Source: Nemopilema nomurai (taxonomy: Eukaryota; Cnidaria; Scyphozoa; Rhizostomeae; Rhizostomatidae). Taken from it: a stretch of 64,000 nt of DNA. A model generated the notes under the pieces. The model was not told where the DNA came from. It saw nothing but the letters and a program-made list of their open reading frames with translations, and did not search any database. Both the position numbers and the translations under genes were made by a program. The stretch's first letter is position 1, and every line of letters begins with the position of its first letter. The DNA lies in assembly GCA_003864495.1 (NCBI GenBank), contig ML133409.1, forward strand, positions 1,581,671 to 1,645,670. The letters run 5' to 3'. This document shows, in pieces, positions 12,357 through 25,590 of this stretch.

Positions 12357-12677
12357 GCAACACTGTTTTTGCAACACGGTTCTTGCAACACTGTTTTTGC
12401 AACACTGTTCTTGCAATACTGTTCTTGCAACAAGGTTCTAGCAACACTGTTCTTGCAACACGGTTCTTGCAACACTGTTCTAGCAACACTGTTCTTGCAA
12501 CACTGTTCTTGCAACACTGTTCTTGCAATACTGTTCTAGCAACACTGTTTATGAAACACTTTTCTTGCAACACTGTTCTAGCAACACTGTTCTAGCAACA
12601 CTGTTCTTGCAACACTGTTCTTGCAACACTGTTCTTGCAACACTGTTCTTGCAACACTGTTTATGAAACACTGTTTC
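12357..12677. repeat. 14-bp minisatellite, about 23 copies
   Basis: The unit is GCAACACTGTTCTT. Variants include TTTTT, CGG, AATACT, TTCTA and the pair GTTTAT-GAAACAC. The AATACT variant is in units 5 and 13, and the TTTAT/GAAAC pair is at units 14-15 and 22-23, which points to a higher-order period of eight units (112 bp). The unit has no stop in any frame on either strand, so long apparent reading frames (up to 120 codons) arise that encode 14-residue repeats such as CCKNSVARTVLQEQ. I treat these as non-coding. Confidence 0.95.
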
Positions 12678-13562
12678 GCAACAATGCACATCAGCTTAGC
12701 AGCTCTACGGTCGCAACTCAAACGCTAGTCTTCCCTTAATCCGCACATTAGAACTTTGCGCAACATGACGTCATCCATAACATAAAATCTACCTACGCCA
12801 TCCTCGCACTGCTGTTCTGTCACAGATATAAACTTGCACTTCAAGTGTATGAAGAGGTTTCCTCGGGCAGATTCTGCAATGAACCAAACGTCAACAAACC
12901 ATACATGGAGAGCAACACTTGGCCAATGGGAGATCAAATTACCAATAAATATCTTGTAATAGGATAAAGCCCCTGGTAGTTGTATGGTTCTGGGGCAAAT
13001 TTGTCACCCCGGAATTCTGCAGCAGCAATTCCTAACCGGCCGACAGTCCTTACAACAAGTTTATTGACAGCTTCTTTGACAAAGATTCGACAAAAATGGA
13101 GATAAATATTCTCTAAAACGAGGATTTTGTGGGGAAACTACTCATGGCAACCACAGCTGCAAATCTACTGTCATGTGCAACACGGAAAAGATGGAAACCT
13201 CTTTCGCACAGGCCTAAAAGTTGACCTACTTTGAAAATGGCGGACAAGCAAACGTGTTATACATGAAGTTATGCTTCTACAAAATCATACTAAATAGCTA
13301 TACGAGGTCTTATAATAGTTGCTTTATTGTATATGTTATCTTCATAATTTACAAGCCTATCATTCAATTTATGTCATACGAACATTAAATATGGTAACAA
13401 AACATGCTTGTTTCTTTAAAATCAATAATATTGCTCGACCAAAACCAGACTAATGAGGTTACGGCCAAGAGATTGTAACCGTCTAAAATTCCTTTTTAAA
13501 CAAGTTGCGCTTCGAACGATAGGCCAGAACGATGATCTTCGAATCAAATCCAATTCTCCAAA
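12678..13562. other. Intergenic DNA between minisatellite and TMEM179B-like gene
   Basis: I see no supported feature here. Confidence 0.45.
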
Positions 13563-16500
13563 TCAGAGAGTGTTGTTGTTTAAGTAAAGCTCCGTGAAGT
13601 CCGTGTTCTTTTCCACAAGCTCTGAAAATCAGAGTTGATAACAAATCAGTCAACAATATGAATATTATAACCAGTCTCTATACTGAACAATGCAGTTATT
13701 TTTAACGGAGAATATTGATTCTAATGATTTGATTCTACTCGCATCAATCTCCCTTCAAGGAAATATAAATAAAAACAAAACTGATTGCAATGATAAACCC
13801 TGCATTTGTGGCTAGGCGCGCCCATGCACATTGAAATTCTATTATACTTTCTACTTACATTAAAAAGTAAGATATCTGTAAGAATCATATTTTCAAGCAA
13901 CAAGCACCAACAAACGTATACAGGCATCCAACTTCTGAATAGAAACCCAGAGGTGCTCATTTAAACAGCCCGCTCTTACATTCAGTTTCGGCAGTTATGA
14001 TAACAGCCAAGATACCAGTATCGCTGGAAATCAATCAATGCGCAATTTAAGTCTACAAATATCACTAACAACGCTATCTTAAACATTAGGGAAGATAACT
14101 TTCGACTCGATGCAACACTTACCTCCATCAGCTCGTTTTCTAAAGCGGCGACATTGTAGAATATGAAGTACAATAAATACGATCCAAGAGACTACTAAGC
14201 ATCCTATTGCACTCTAAAAAGGATCAAAGGTTAAAGATCAAAGGTCAGGCGCGGCATGTTAACAATTAAGGTCAGGGGTAACTTTGGTTCTTCCCTCTTG
14301 AGAATTGTCAAAAATGATGACCAAACAGATTAACAACTGAAATCATAAGCAGAGAATACATTACACTGCTTGGTCAAAAGTACAAGTCGGAAAACTTAGA
14401 AGACAGCCTTAAAAAAGAGAAGAATGGTTAATATCAGGCAGGTCATTTACAAATACTCTAAATACCTTTGTATTAAGAAGATCAGCATAGAAGCTCCAAG
14501 CTTTCATGTATCTTGGCGTAAAAGTCCGAAAGTCGATTGCCCATACGCCATGGAAAGTACAGCTGCAAAACAAATGGGTTTTCTTTCTATGACATGTTGC
14601 TACAGATTTAGAGAGTGAAACTACTAGCAAAGCGTCAGATCTACTGTAAGTTAAAATTAGACAAATTATCAAACGCATCGAGTTAAGCTGCTGTGTGCTA
14701 CATTTCACAAGCTGGCATCAAAAGATACATAGCCAAATAACAAAATCATACTGAGTTAGTACTTTCTAAAAGTTAAAAACAATAAGATACGTTTGACAGA
14801 TGGCAGGGGAGGGCACGCCCTACATGTCAGCAAACAACTGTGCATATATATTTGGCGGTCTGTGCACATAGGGTTCTAATTTGATTCCCACAAGAGCTTT
14901 GCCTTCTTGCCAAAAAATCTCGGCGTTAATACTTTACTTTGAACTGTACCGATTCGCTTTTCAACAGACAGTAAATAGCTATCAAAAAATTATCTAATAA
15001 AGGCTACACCCAAGCCTTTCGATACCAATTAAAATGAGTCTCGATTCCTATCCATGCCACTGCCAAGGACCAAGTTTTTGTCCAGAAAGCAGAGCACAAT
15101 CTGTTCAGATCCGCAAGGCGCAGTGTAAACGAATAAACAAAGGAAACCGTTTTTGGATGGGACTAATAGCGAATATTGGATAAGTCTTGAATCGGGTTAT
15201 GTCTCCTAAATTTCTTTTTGACTTCCAGTAAAAGCCTAATACTTCATATTATAGTGGGTGCTTAATGAGAAACCCCTGTGGAACACAGAATAGGGCGCTT
15301 TTATCATCATAACCTGTTGTCTTGCCTTAGTCTTGTATTAGATTCGTTTGTAATGAAACAGGTTAGCTAGAATTTGGAAATGTTACTCACGCACTTAGGT
15401 ATAAATACGCATGGAGCAATACTGGATAGGGCTTAACATAGTACCTCATAGTTGTTAACATGCTTTCACTTTATTAAGTTTCGACTTGTTTCAAGAAAAC
15501 TTTCGCGGAAATTTAAGTATCCGTAGAAGATTGACAATCGATTGCTTCAAAATATCTCAATCTGTACAAAACGAACATCATCAAAGGATCCACAAAGGGG
15601 AGTTTGGCGGGGGTTTGAACAATCAGATTCAAGGCGACCAGTTCATATCAGAGAGATCTGTCTGTTGTAGGCATTGAATTTTTAACACAGATTCATCAAA
15701 AACGTAATACTTACTATTTCAAAGAGACTAGTGAATGACAAAGTGATTCTATACCACTTTCAATCATCAAATAATCAAACCCAGCCAAAAGTGGTACTGA
15801 CATTATAACTCCCATCCAAGTTAAGTTATCCAGCCTGCAAGGGAAGAAGAAACTCCAAACAGAAAAAACCTCATTCAAGCCCCATACAGCCCAGGTCGTG
15901 AAACCCGGCTGCAAAAAACTAGTTCGATGGCCAAGGCCCTGCGTACAACGCCCACCAAAGGAGAGAGAGAGGGACAAACGTGAGTTGACGCGACTGTTCT
16001 GGCTAGCACTGCATCCGGTGAAGCGTAACTTACCAGAACAATTGGCCAACTGATGAATGGACTTGTGTTTAATAAGAACAATCACGAAGCCTAGCCAGGA
16101 GGGATCGGAGAGGGAGGAAGTCCTTATCACACCAATCCCTTTCATCTTTGAGTTTGCATCTCTTTCATATGGGGCGAGTAAAATGATCAGGCGGTATGAA
16201 GCAGGGGGTAAACACCGGAGAATTTGAGTAGCTGACACTGAAGCAAATTGATGAACTGTCAATCAAAGTAACATCGATGACTAACATGGTGTCATTTCAT
16301 CCGGATAAGGTGAAAGTGCTGATGACAAGGACAAATAAAACCACACACGTCTTAACGCATCCAGTAGATGAACTTTACACCAAAAAAGGAAAACACTTGA
16401 ACACAAAAATAACCATGCACTCAGGTTGGGGGAAAATACAATTGATGAAAATACCAAAACCATAACTGACGAAAGAATAGCTCGGGAAACATTCCCAAGG

Positions 16501-18049
16501 AGAATAATGCGCTCTGCGGCCTGGAATTCTTGTATGTCTCGTGATAAACTGGGCTTTCAACAAATACAAACTTGGTTGTACTAGAAACTCTTATAAAGGG
16601 AAGAATTTTTGTTGTAAATATGATAATGTTGTTCAAAATTATTTCATCAAATAAGCATTTTCCCTGGTATTTGAATAAATTGCACTTTTATACTCTCAAA
16701 TTCCTTGCAAATGCTTGGGAGGCACAAATGGTCATTTCATGAACAATAATCATTTGCATGCAAAATTTAATCAGGACGATTTTCAAAAGCTGAGTAGTTC
16801 GTCGGAGTTCCATGTCCAAAATCAAAGTAGGCAACATTAACAATTGCATTGAAGTTAATGTGCTCCGCCTACACAATAGTCTCCTTCCGATTCAAATGAC
16901 CCATGAACCACCGATTAGAGTTTCAATAGAGTGATAAGCAAATGATATTTGGAGAATGCTTGGACCGACCCTGATAAAAATGTTTAAGAACTTGCTATGT
17001 TTTGTTTAATTTCAATTGGTCTGTGATGGTGTGGCAAAGGTTTCATTGACTCCTGGTTTCGATGTTTGGACTCTGGGATGCATGCACGGAGAAGTCGAAT
17101 AACTTGGCACATAACGATTTTGGGTTTGCTGGTTGATATTCTCCTTAGCTGTGAAGAACCTAGCATCGACTAGAGTAGACAAAACATGATACCTCCAATC
17201 TGGTGCATTTAGAATTCATGGGGCTGAGTTGCGGCGCGATAAACGATACGAACGTCGCTGATATCAGTCACAGCTATTACAAAATGGCTTTTGTAAGCTC
17301 GGATTAATTGTAATCATTATTCACCCAAAACTATACCCAATAAAGGTTACAACGATTGTAAGTTTTGATGACAGTTCTCAAAATCATAAGAGTGAAAAAG
17401 GAGGATTACTTTCTGAGGATTTTTAACCCTTTTCGACAATAGTCATTAACATAAGAAATTAATAAGCAATATAATAACAGTGGCCATAAAAACTATCAGG
17501 AAAACACTTGCAAAATAAAAGATAAAATTTCGATTTCTACAAAAAGGGTAGCATATTAAAACAAAGTAAAATTCTGTGAAAAAACACTAAATTGGTCTGT
17601 TTCACATAAGGCGAAAAGAAATTTATATTTCATAAAGAAAAGATGAAAATTCATATTGGATATATCTGCACAAAGCTGGGAAGAGAAAAGGCAACAAGTA
17701 CTTACAAATATTGGGCACGATCATCCAACACTCGTTTGGCTAGCCAAATTGCCAATCCGCAAGAGATGCCCGTGAATAGTATATGCCCATTACAGGCAAT
17801 TGCTGGGCCTGGCGTTAGAACACGCTTCAAGTCGTTGAGCTCAGCAAATAGAAAACAGTTCCTTTTTACTTTCAGGTGAAATGTTGTGAAGATTAGCAAT
17901 GCCTTGAACGAGTAAAAGATAGATAAACAGAGGAAGATGAAATCAAACCGGAAGCTCAGGAAAATTCCAAGAACTATCGAGCGCGTTTTTAAGAATATTT
18001 TTTCCAGGCTCTGCATTGTCAATTGCTTGTAATAATCATGGGATATCAT
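13563..18049 (-). CDS. TMEM179B: TMEM179/TMEM179B-like four-pass membrane protein, gene A
   Basis: Five minus-strand coding exons: 17706-18049, 15715-15834, 14466-14562, 14123-14213 and 13563-13621. Together they make 711 nt and 236 residues, close to the roughly 220-235 of the vertebrate family. Phases are 2, 2, 0, 1 with good GT...AG sites. The first exon has an in-frame stop upstream of the ATG and an acceptor at 18106-18108, so an untranslated exon lies further upstream. Hydrophobic segments are near residues 24-55, 88-108, 120-137 and 188-208. Family-like landmarks are CFLFAELNDLKR before the second segment, SLCHSLVSLKYC after the third, and a tryptophan- and valine-rich last segment ending in QCRRFRKR. 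The acidic tail ends in LYLNNNTL. The family's function is poorly known. Recognition is by motif and exon structure; the 3' exon is the least certain part. Confidence 0.75.
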
Positions 18050-18105
18050 TGAGATTTCTTGGTACTTTCAACAAATAAAACGACTTCCTGTTGGGAGACT
18101 TGATC

Positions 18106-21100
18106 CTAGAATGAAAAAGAAAGTAAACGTGAGAAAGGAAAGCTTTTAAATGTAGGGATGGAAAACATTGTTAGTAACTATATAACATACAATTGTAGTT
18201 TAAAGGTAGAATAAATCTGAGGTTTAATTACTTAACACTCAATACCTGATCGGTCATACTGATATGGTTGAATGTATTATAAAAAACTCAATCAAAGTTC
18301 AAAGATAGATTGAAGTACATTGTGTGCCCTCCACATTCATTATTTCAAAACTTTGATAACTTTGTTTACTTTAAAAACATATTTTCAACAATGTAGATCC
18401 TGCAATTGCAAAACTCAACATGAAATACGAGGTTTTTAGATGTGAGGGCCTAAGTAGATATTATATTTGACTGGCCAATAGACTGATGTTTTTGTCTGTA
18501 GAGAACTCAACTTGCTTGCTGAGATCATTAATCTGCTCTTAATAAGCCATCACAGTTTATTTAAATGAACATATCAGTGTCTAGTAGCAGTGTGAAAAAT
18601 TCCCTTAAAACTGCCTCTGCTTGCATGGCAGGTCGTATTGGACCTTATTGGTAATGCATCTGACCCACAGTTCATGTTTTATTTCAAAAAGTTGCTGTTG
18701 ACTCCTCAATGCTAGAACCACTTGTGTAAAAACGACAGTCTGTCTTTCAAAGCAGCATTTGATTTTAAAGAATTAATTCAATGATAAGTAATGATGAACA
18801 AATAAACTAAAACAAACAAATTACATTTCCGAAAAAGACCTGCATAGTGCCTAAAGAAAGTCAACTTCATTAACCAGATCATTGACATCAAACACCCGAC
18901 ACTATACTGGTAGGTGAAGTGACTGTGGAAGATCACAAGATTGAAAGCTACAATATTAAACCTAGATTAGATCAAACAGCAAAAAGAGCTGTATCATCTG
19001 GTTATTTGCTTGACTAGCACAAACAAGTTCAAAAGATTAAATCATATGTAAAAACATAGATGTATAAAATGTGAAAAAAGCTTTGTGAAGATAATCCTAG
19101 TTACTCAAAAGATTAAAGCAGAATTTATTCTAAATAAAGAAAGGCTTGCCATTGGGATAGGATGTCTTGGAGTGCACAGGCCTAAACTTTTCAGAAAGAT
19201 GTTTTCACCATCTTTGTCAATTAATCATGCAACTGACAATGTATATCATTTATCAGGTATCGTGGGGTTAAACATACATGTGGGTTATCAAAAGCAAAGG
19301 CAAGCAACATCCAGGCGAACCTTATCTACAAACCATGATCTATGAGTATTTTAAATATCTGTTATAGGTGTTCTTTTTATCAACTGTAGATTTGTTATTT
19401 TTTGTATTCTTAAGTAATTCTTATGCTTAATTCTTAAGGTCAAAAATAAGGAAAAAATAATAGTGTCTCAACTCTATTCTCAACTCTACACAATTTATAC
19501 TTAATTCTTTTGCTATTGCATCAAGATTGATACTAAGGAAAGCTGTTCAGAGTTGCTTTATATATAAATAACAAGTGTCCTAAGGTGTCATAGCTGAAAA
19601 CAAATAATATCCAGATAGATGGTTAGCAACTACTGCTGGAATATGTCATGAACTATTTTATTGTGTCTTGAAAATAATCACTTGATTTTCAATGTGCTTT
19701 CAACTGCCAAGCAATATGGTGTTCAATATGGTGTTCAACCCTCCGTAACACATATGGAAAAAAATTAAAAAAGGTGAAAAAAGCTGCCATTCCTATAAGG
19801 TCGGGTTTATTTACTGATATAAGGTCTGGTAATGTTATGTTATGGTAATGCTATAAGGTCGGGTTTATTTACTGACTTCAATCTTTCATGTACAAAAAGT
19901 AGATTAATAGAATATCTACCAGATTCTTGACTCTAAAGCACAATTTCCACTAAAACTTGATATCTATAAAGTCAGGAGTTTGTTGCTTCTTCTGTGACCA
20001 GTTTCTTTAACAAGTGATTGACCCCATTTAGTGAAAGCATATAGATTGGTAAAATATATATACATAACATAAGAAGAAAATCCCTAGAATACATAGGGTG
20101 TAAACCAAACTTCAATAGACAAGAAATTGATTTTTATTTATCAGGTACAAAGATTTACAACAGGGGGTTGTGTGATTCAATTTTTCATGATGGGAAGGAA
20201 ATGTGAGTACAATAAACAAAAAGGGGCTGGTAGCATAAAGCTCAATTTTTCAATCAACCTCTACGAAGCTTTGTTTGTCATACACAAACTGGTTATTTAT
20301 AAGTTCCACAATAACCAGGGTCACTGGTGTTGAGCTTTGCTTTATATTGATCTGTGTACCAGTAAATTTTTTAACTGACAAGTAACAAAAGTACCTAACT
20401 AAAAAAGTCCTGAATTATTCAGAGAAGTGGGCTTTCTAAAAATATACAGACACAATGAAATAGAAGTCTAGAAAATTGCAGCATAAATAAACCAGTTTTC
20501 TTCAGGCTGACAGAAAACAATTTACAGTACATACTTTGATCCAAACCTCTCATTTGTTAATCGTTTAATTTCATTTAGTTGATCAATGGCTCAAAACAAA
20601 AACCAGAAGCATCAAGATCATCAAGATCAACATCAGATCAATATCTATTAGAACTGTAAAACTTATAAAAGATGACTTATAAAACTTGACTAGTTTATCT
20701 TTTATGGCATACCTTCATTAGCGATATATATTTGGTATACTGGCTTAAAGTTCTTTTTCCACCAAACTTAAGACAACATTGTCAATTTGACTCTTTCTAA
20801 TTTCAGAAAAACAAAAACTTTGAGGTCTTGTGTCATTATTACCATTCGGTGGTTTCACTAAGTGTGAAAAATTCTTGTATAACCTCTTTTAACCTTATAT
20901 AGCAATAAAAACATGCGTGTGGTGTATGGACCTGGAGGGTTCTAGGTTGCTTCTTCAAGCTTAATGATTCCTGCAATCATCAGGCAACAGTCCATATTTA
21001 GTGTGACATTGAGAGTAGCAACATAGCATTGACCTGAGCAAAATCACATCAACCTCTGCATTTACAACACCGAGTATTTTGTGATACAATACAAGAAGTA

Positions 21101-24100
21101 TACCGATAAAAATAAGCATAAATTGCCTTTCATTGTTAGCTTATTTTCATTGCTAAATTTATATCCATAACATACTATACAAAACCAATGGAATAGGGAT
21201 TACGCACATTTCATTGTAATTATACTTAACAAATCAAATTGAATATCATCATCTTTAGTCAAAGCTATTTTTCCTGTTGATAAAGCCCACACTTCAGTGT
21301 TTGTACCTTATTAATTCAAATTGTGACATGGCATGTCTTTGAGATGTTCAGTCAGTCTTTTAATTATTATAAAGCAGTTTGAAAATAGTTTTCTTGCAGT
21401 CTATATCAAAATGGCTTTTGAAAATGAGCAGAAAACGCATGCTACACAAAAGTATAACATTATTTCCAAGACCAAAGGGAAAATATAGAAAGACAGACTT
21501 GGGCTATCATAAAAGGAAGAAGGAAACCAACATTGTCAGTTGATAAAGAAATTTGGCAAAAAGGTGGCAAGCAAAGGTTCATGTTTGCCTCATCCTGCTT
21601 ATGCAAAACATAACAAAAAGCTCCTTGTACATTCAAAGGATACATATCATAACCACCTAAATTAGGGGCTAGTAAGAAATGAGCTTGCGGGAAAAGGTCA
21701 GGAACTTTAAACATTGAACCATGAAAGGACATTCCGTGGAAATTGTTGAATGCCCATTAAAGTATCTTAAAGTAGCTATTAACAGTCTTTGTATATTGTT
21801 TGCGTGTGAAAAAATCAAACAACAATTTCATTGATTTGTAACAGAAGACCCTTCGGCCAGTGAAACTAGAATTTTGACAAAAAAATCAAAGATTTTTTGG
21901 CTGACGCTTACTAACGCCGAAATAATCGGAGTTGACACGTCTAGTTGATAAATAACATTGGCAAGCAAGCGTAGCAAACAAAATTCACACGTAATAGTGC
22001 ACTGGATCGCCAAACTTTCCTTTTTCATTATCAGAAGGATACGCCAATTTTCATTAATTTGCAAGTCATGGACAGAGTTCAAATTGAAAACTGAACATAC
22101 TATCAAAGCGGCTTTTAAATGCCTTCATTGGGGAAGTTTCGTAAGGGCAAGAACCTAATGTGAGAAGCTGAAAAATTAAATAATATGCTTTCGATTCAAT
22201 TAAACATAATTTCCACACGAACTGTTTGAAGCTTCTACAATTAAACTTTATATTCAAAGTACAACGTTTCTTTGATAGACAGATTATTCTCTATTCGATA
22301 ATGCCATGTGGCTCGAGCAGAAACTAGCTTGCCTTGGTGCAAAACAACAAACCTTTGCAGCAAAATTGTGGAGCCAGAGAATCAGAGTCAACTCGTGAAG
22401 TACGAATTTTCATAAATTTGCGTAACCTTCAACAGTTCTACCCATGTTACTAATTCACCACGACCACAGGCAACTTAAGGCTGATGACAATTCCCAGTTG
22501 ATTACACGCTAGGCCTAAAAGCCACAGCCCATACACAAAATGATGGCGACAGCAAAATTGACTCACCTTTAACTAAAAACGTCTTTACACTATCCTGGCT
22601 TTTTTAAGAAACTAAGTGTAGAAAGTGTATTGCTTCTAACAACACATTTGATTCCAGATCCTGTTTTTCCTTGCCTTCATACTACTTTAATCAACGTTCA
22701 ATCACGAATAATTGCTCTTTTCAAATTCCAAACATGAATTCGTGATGATGTTGTTGTTGTGAACCGGTACTATTGAGTCACAAACGCCGGGTTCCATTGG
22801 GTGGACATGTATTCTCAAGTGCCAAGAACCATGCCGATTACTAATCTTTTCAATTATCATCCAAAACACTTGCCATTGTTACTCCAAAATCCCCAATTAA
22901 AAGTTCACTTCAGTGTGCAACTAAAGAGATCCCGCGTTCAAAAATTAAAAGAAACCGGTAAAGAGTGAGTTGTACCCCATCCATTTACAACCGCTACGCC
23001 AATTGTTCGGTACTCAAATTTAGCCCACTTTTCTGGTGTGTTTTCAGGCATGGACGCTAGTAACTGCCTACTGATAATTTGCCCCTCTGCCATTACTTGT
23101 TACATATTTAAACGACCAGAACGGGAGTACGGGTAATGGATTTCAGTCATCCAGATCTTCATTTTCCAACATGCGTGCCAAAAATCAAGAAAATGCCTAC
23201 CCAAAATGACTGTCGGTCATCTGAAGTCATTCGGATTTTGTAGATCTTATTCGATGAGTTGAACAACTGGCTTCAGATTAACCAATCAGTGGCGTGCTAA
23301 CGGCGTCTCTTGTCTTTGTATGTGCAATCGCCAGATGATCGCATTAAACGTGTTACTAGAAATTGAGACTTGGAACTTGTTGCGTTCTCTATGCCATATG
23401 CATGCAGAGCTCTGCCCACAGGGCACCGAACACTTCTTGACATGCGGAAGTAACAATAATCATTACACGTGTCACTCAACCGAAGACACGCCATTTGGTT
23501 TAATTGTAAATAACCTAAACATCGACTCACTAAATCACACATTTCTTTTTACTTCAAGACATAGAACCCTGTACGAATATAGTTTTCCCTCGGCCCCTAC
23601 TTATGCAATGTAAGACAATTTCAATTTAAAAATGCTGTGAAAAGAAAATGAAATGTTTACATTTTTAACTTTGGGAGTTGCTTACTTTATCATGGAAGGA
23701 AAATGTAGTGCTCAAAAGTCTGAAAATAATTTTTGTTGCAATGATGTCCTTTCTTCGAAGATCCTCTCGCCATTTCGTAAAAGAAGTTGTTCTTAGCGAT
23801 TTAGTGCAGTAGGTCCAATGTCAACTTCGTGTAGATAAGATTTTGAAATTTCTTCCCAATCAGTCGCCTTTTGTTAATTTTGAAGAAATTACCCCATTTT
23901 TTTTAGATCTCACCGTCTTTCTCCCTGAGGCTCATGATTCTTAAACATAAAGCCCTCTGGTCCTTAAAAATTTCATACACATAAATATATCGATTATTTT
24001 CCAACACACGCGACTGAAACTTTCCAGCGTATACCGATAGATCATGTCACTCGCCCCTCTGTGTTTAGGGACCATAAAACTTGCTTCGCCGGCCATAACG

Positions 24101-25415
24101 ATTCAAAGAAGAGAGCTCTGTTGCCTAATTAAGATGCCAGATGGCAAGTCATTCCATTCACCATTGACTCACAGCAGGCGAGTTCATTATTTTGCTGTTG
24201 CTATCCACACACAAATCGTCGGCAAATTCACGTTCAATCATTTGCAGCGCTGTTGCACCCGTTTGATTACATCATGCACTGCAATTAATACATCAATTCA
24301 CTAGTTAACTCTATAGACGCAAAGATCCAGATGCCCTGTTTGCAGTTGTGTCTTCTAATGCATATCAAATAAGAGGTTATGCGGCGTGCAAAACCTAAAC
24401 AACGCCAAATCTTTCCTGCATCCTAGTGCTCTGCGCATATCGTCTTTATTGACTTCGCAACAAGAACTCATGTGCCTTCCCGCATATTCCGCCACGTAAA
24501 AATGCAACAGGGCAGGCATTTCAAGTCATATCTTTTATGAAAAGTAAATAGAAATTGTGAAAATAGTTGCATTCGGGTTGATCGAGTGTTAATACAAGAA
24601 TTAGTGCACACTCCAGTCTCTGGGTCACGCGTTGCGGTAAACAGAGACGTCTTCGCCGCGACTACCCTTGCCCCGCTAACGGCCGGATTTCAAAGCCAGC
24701 AGATGGCAACAAGGAGACCAGAATATTAGCCACACAGTTGATTGATATCCACTACCCTCCAGTTCCTTTACGAACCAGAACTGTGACGTCATCTGGGTTG
24801 GAACTTCCGCTGCTGCGTTCATACGCAAAAAACTGAGGTCCTTATCCAACATGAGTAATTTCTTTGTGCCGCCAAGAGTCAGAACATCATATTATCGACA
24901 GTATATTCAAAAAGAATGCACGGATAGATTCTGTTCAGGTGGCAACAGAAGACATTGCTAATCGGCTATTTGCTACAGAAAACTTATCCTGAAACGAACT
25001 GCTGTTTCGGGCATATATCTTCAAAAACTATTCTCTTGCTTCTTTCAACAATACGACAGATTTAGTGAAGGTTTTGCATTCGAAACCCCCACATGATCAG
25101 CGCCTATGATCACATGCACAGTCCATCCTTTCCTGATCGTCTTTCCCCTCTAGTCACCCTCGCGCCTTGGTATGTTAACACTGAGTTACACTTAATGTGC
25201 CAAAACATCTTAGCTTTTTGTGCTATAACGAATCAATTTGGACAGTTACTGTCGAGTAACTGAGTCTTGCCTTGGCTATTGCTTACATTTTGATTGACAA
25301 CAAGAGTAAGTTCATAAAATGACGTCATTGGTCTCAAATCCGTTTCTAAGCTTTTTCTGATTTCAAAATTTATTCTTCGCTTTACGGAATCCCGACGTAA
25401 ATTCGTGTTCTAGCA
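18106..25415. other. Long gene-poor interval upstream of TMEM179B-like gene A
   Basis: About 7.3 kb of AT-rich DNA without a coding exon I can defend. It probably holds untranslated 5' exon(s) and the promoter of gene A, which I could not place. A 25-bp direct repeat at 19793-19875 is listed separately. A GC-richer patch at 24620-24710 could be a promoter, but there is no further support. Confidence 0.4.
19793..19875. repeat. 25-bp direct repeat, two exact copies
   Basis: CTATAAGGTCGGGTTTATTT plus ACTGA occurs at 19793-19817 and again at 19851-19875, 58 bases apart. A partial copy (TATAAGGTCTGG) follows the first. It looks like a local tandem duplication. Confidence 0.85.
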
Positions 25416-25590
25416 CAGAGTCTAGAAAAGTTGTTCAACTTCCTCCAGATAAGAACATCCTAGAAGGCAAACCTTCCTCACAGAACAATAGAAAATGGGC
25501 GTGGCTTAGGTGTGTCGCATGGGCATCAATTGTTTTACGAGGACCTTCCTCCGGTCAGTGACCGTGCGACCGTAATTTTTCCTGACTCTG
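25416..25590. mobile_element. Short non-autonomous element with hAT-like ends, copy 1
   Basis: This 175-bp element starts CAGAGTCTAGAAAA and ends TTTTTCCTGACTCTG, an imperfect terminal inverted repeat of about 14 bases. The flanking 8-mers TTCTAGCA and TTTTAGCG are alike in 6 of 8 positions, compatible with an old 8-bp target duplication. A second copy is at 29258-29433 in the same orientation. Length, CAGAG ends and 8-bp duplication suggest a hAT-derived MITE. It has no coding capacity. Confidence 0.7.

Noticed and set aside
12155..12595. Open frames of 92-120 codons on both strands through the 14-bp array
   Set aside because: They are products of a stop-free tandem repeat; the same repeat is open in all six frames and there is no splice or start support.
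14409..14465. FVNDLPD in frame after exon 3 of TMEM179B-like gene A, like a reverse transcriptase motif
   Set aside because: No other reverse transcriptase block is found around it, and the exon ends at a GTATTT donor just before it. Taken as chance.
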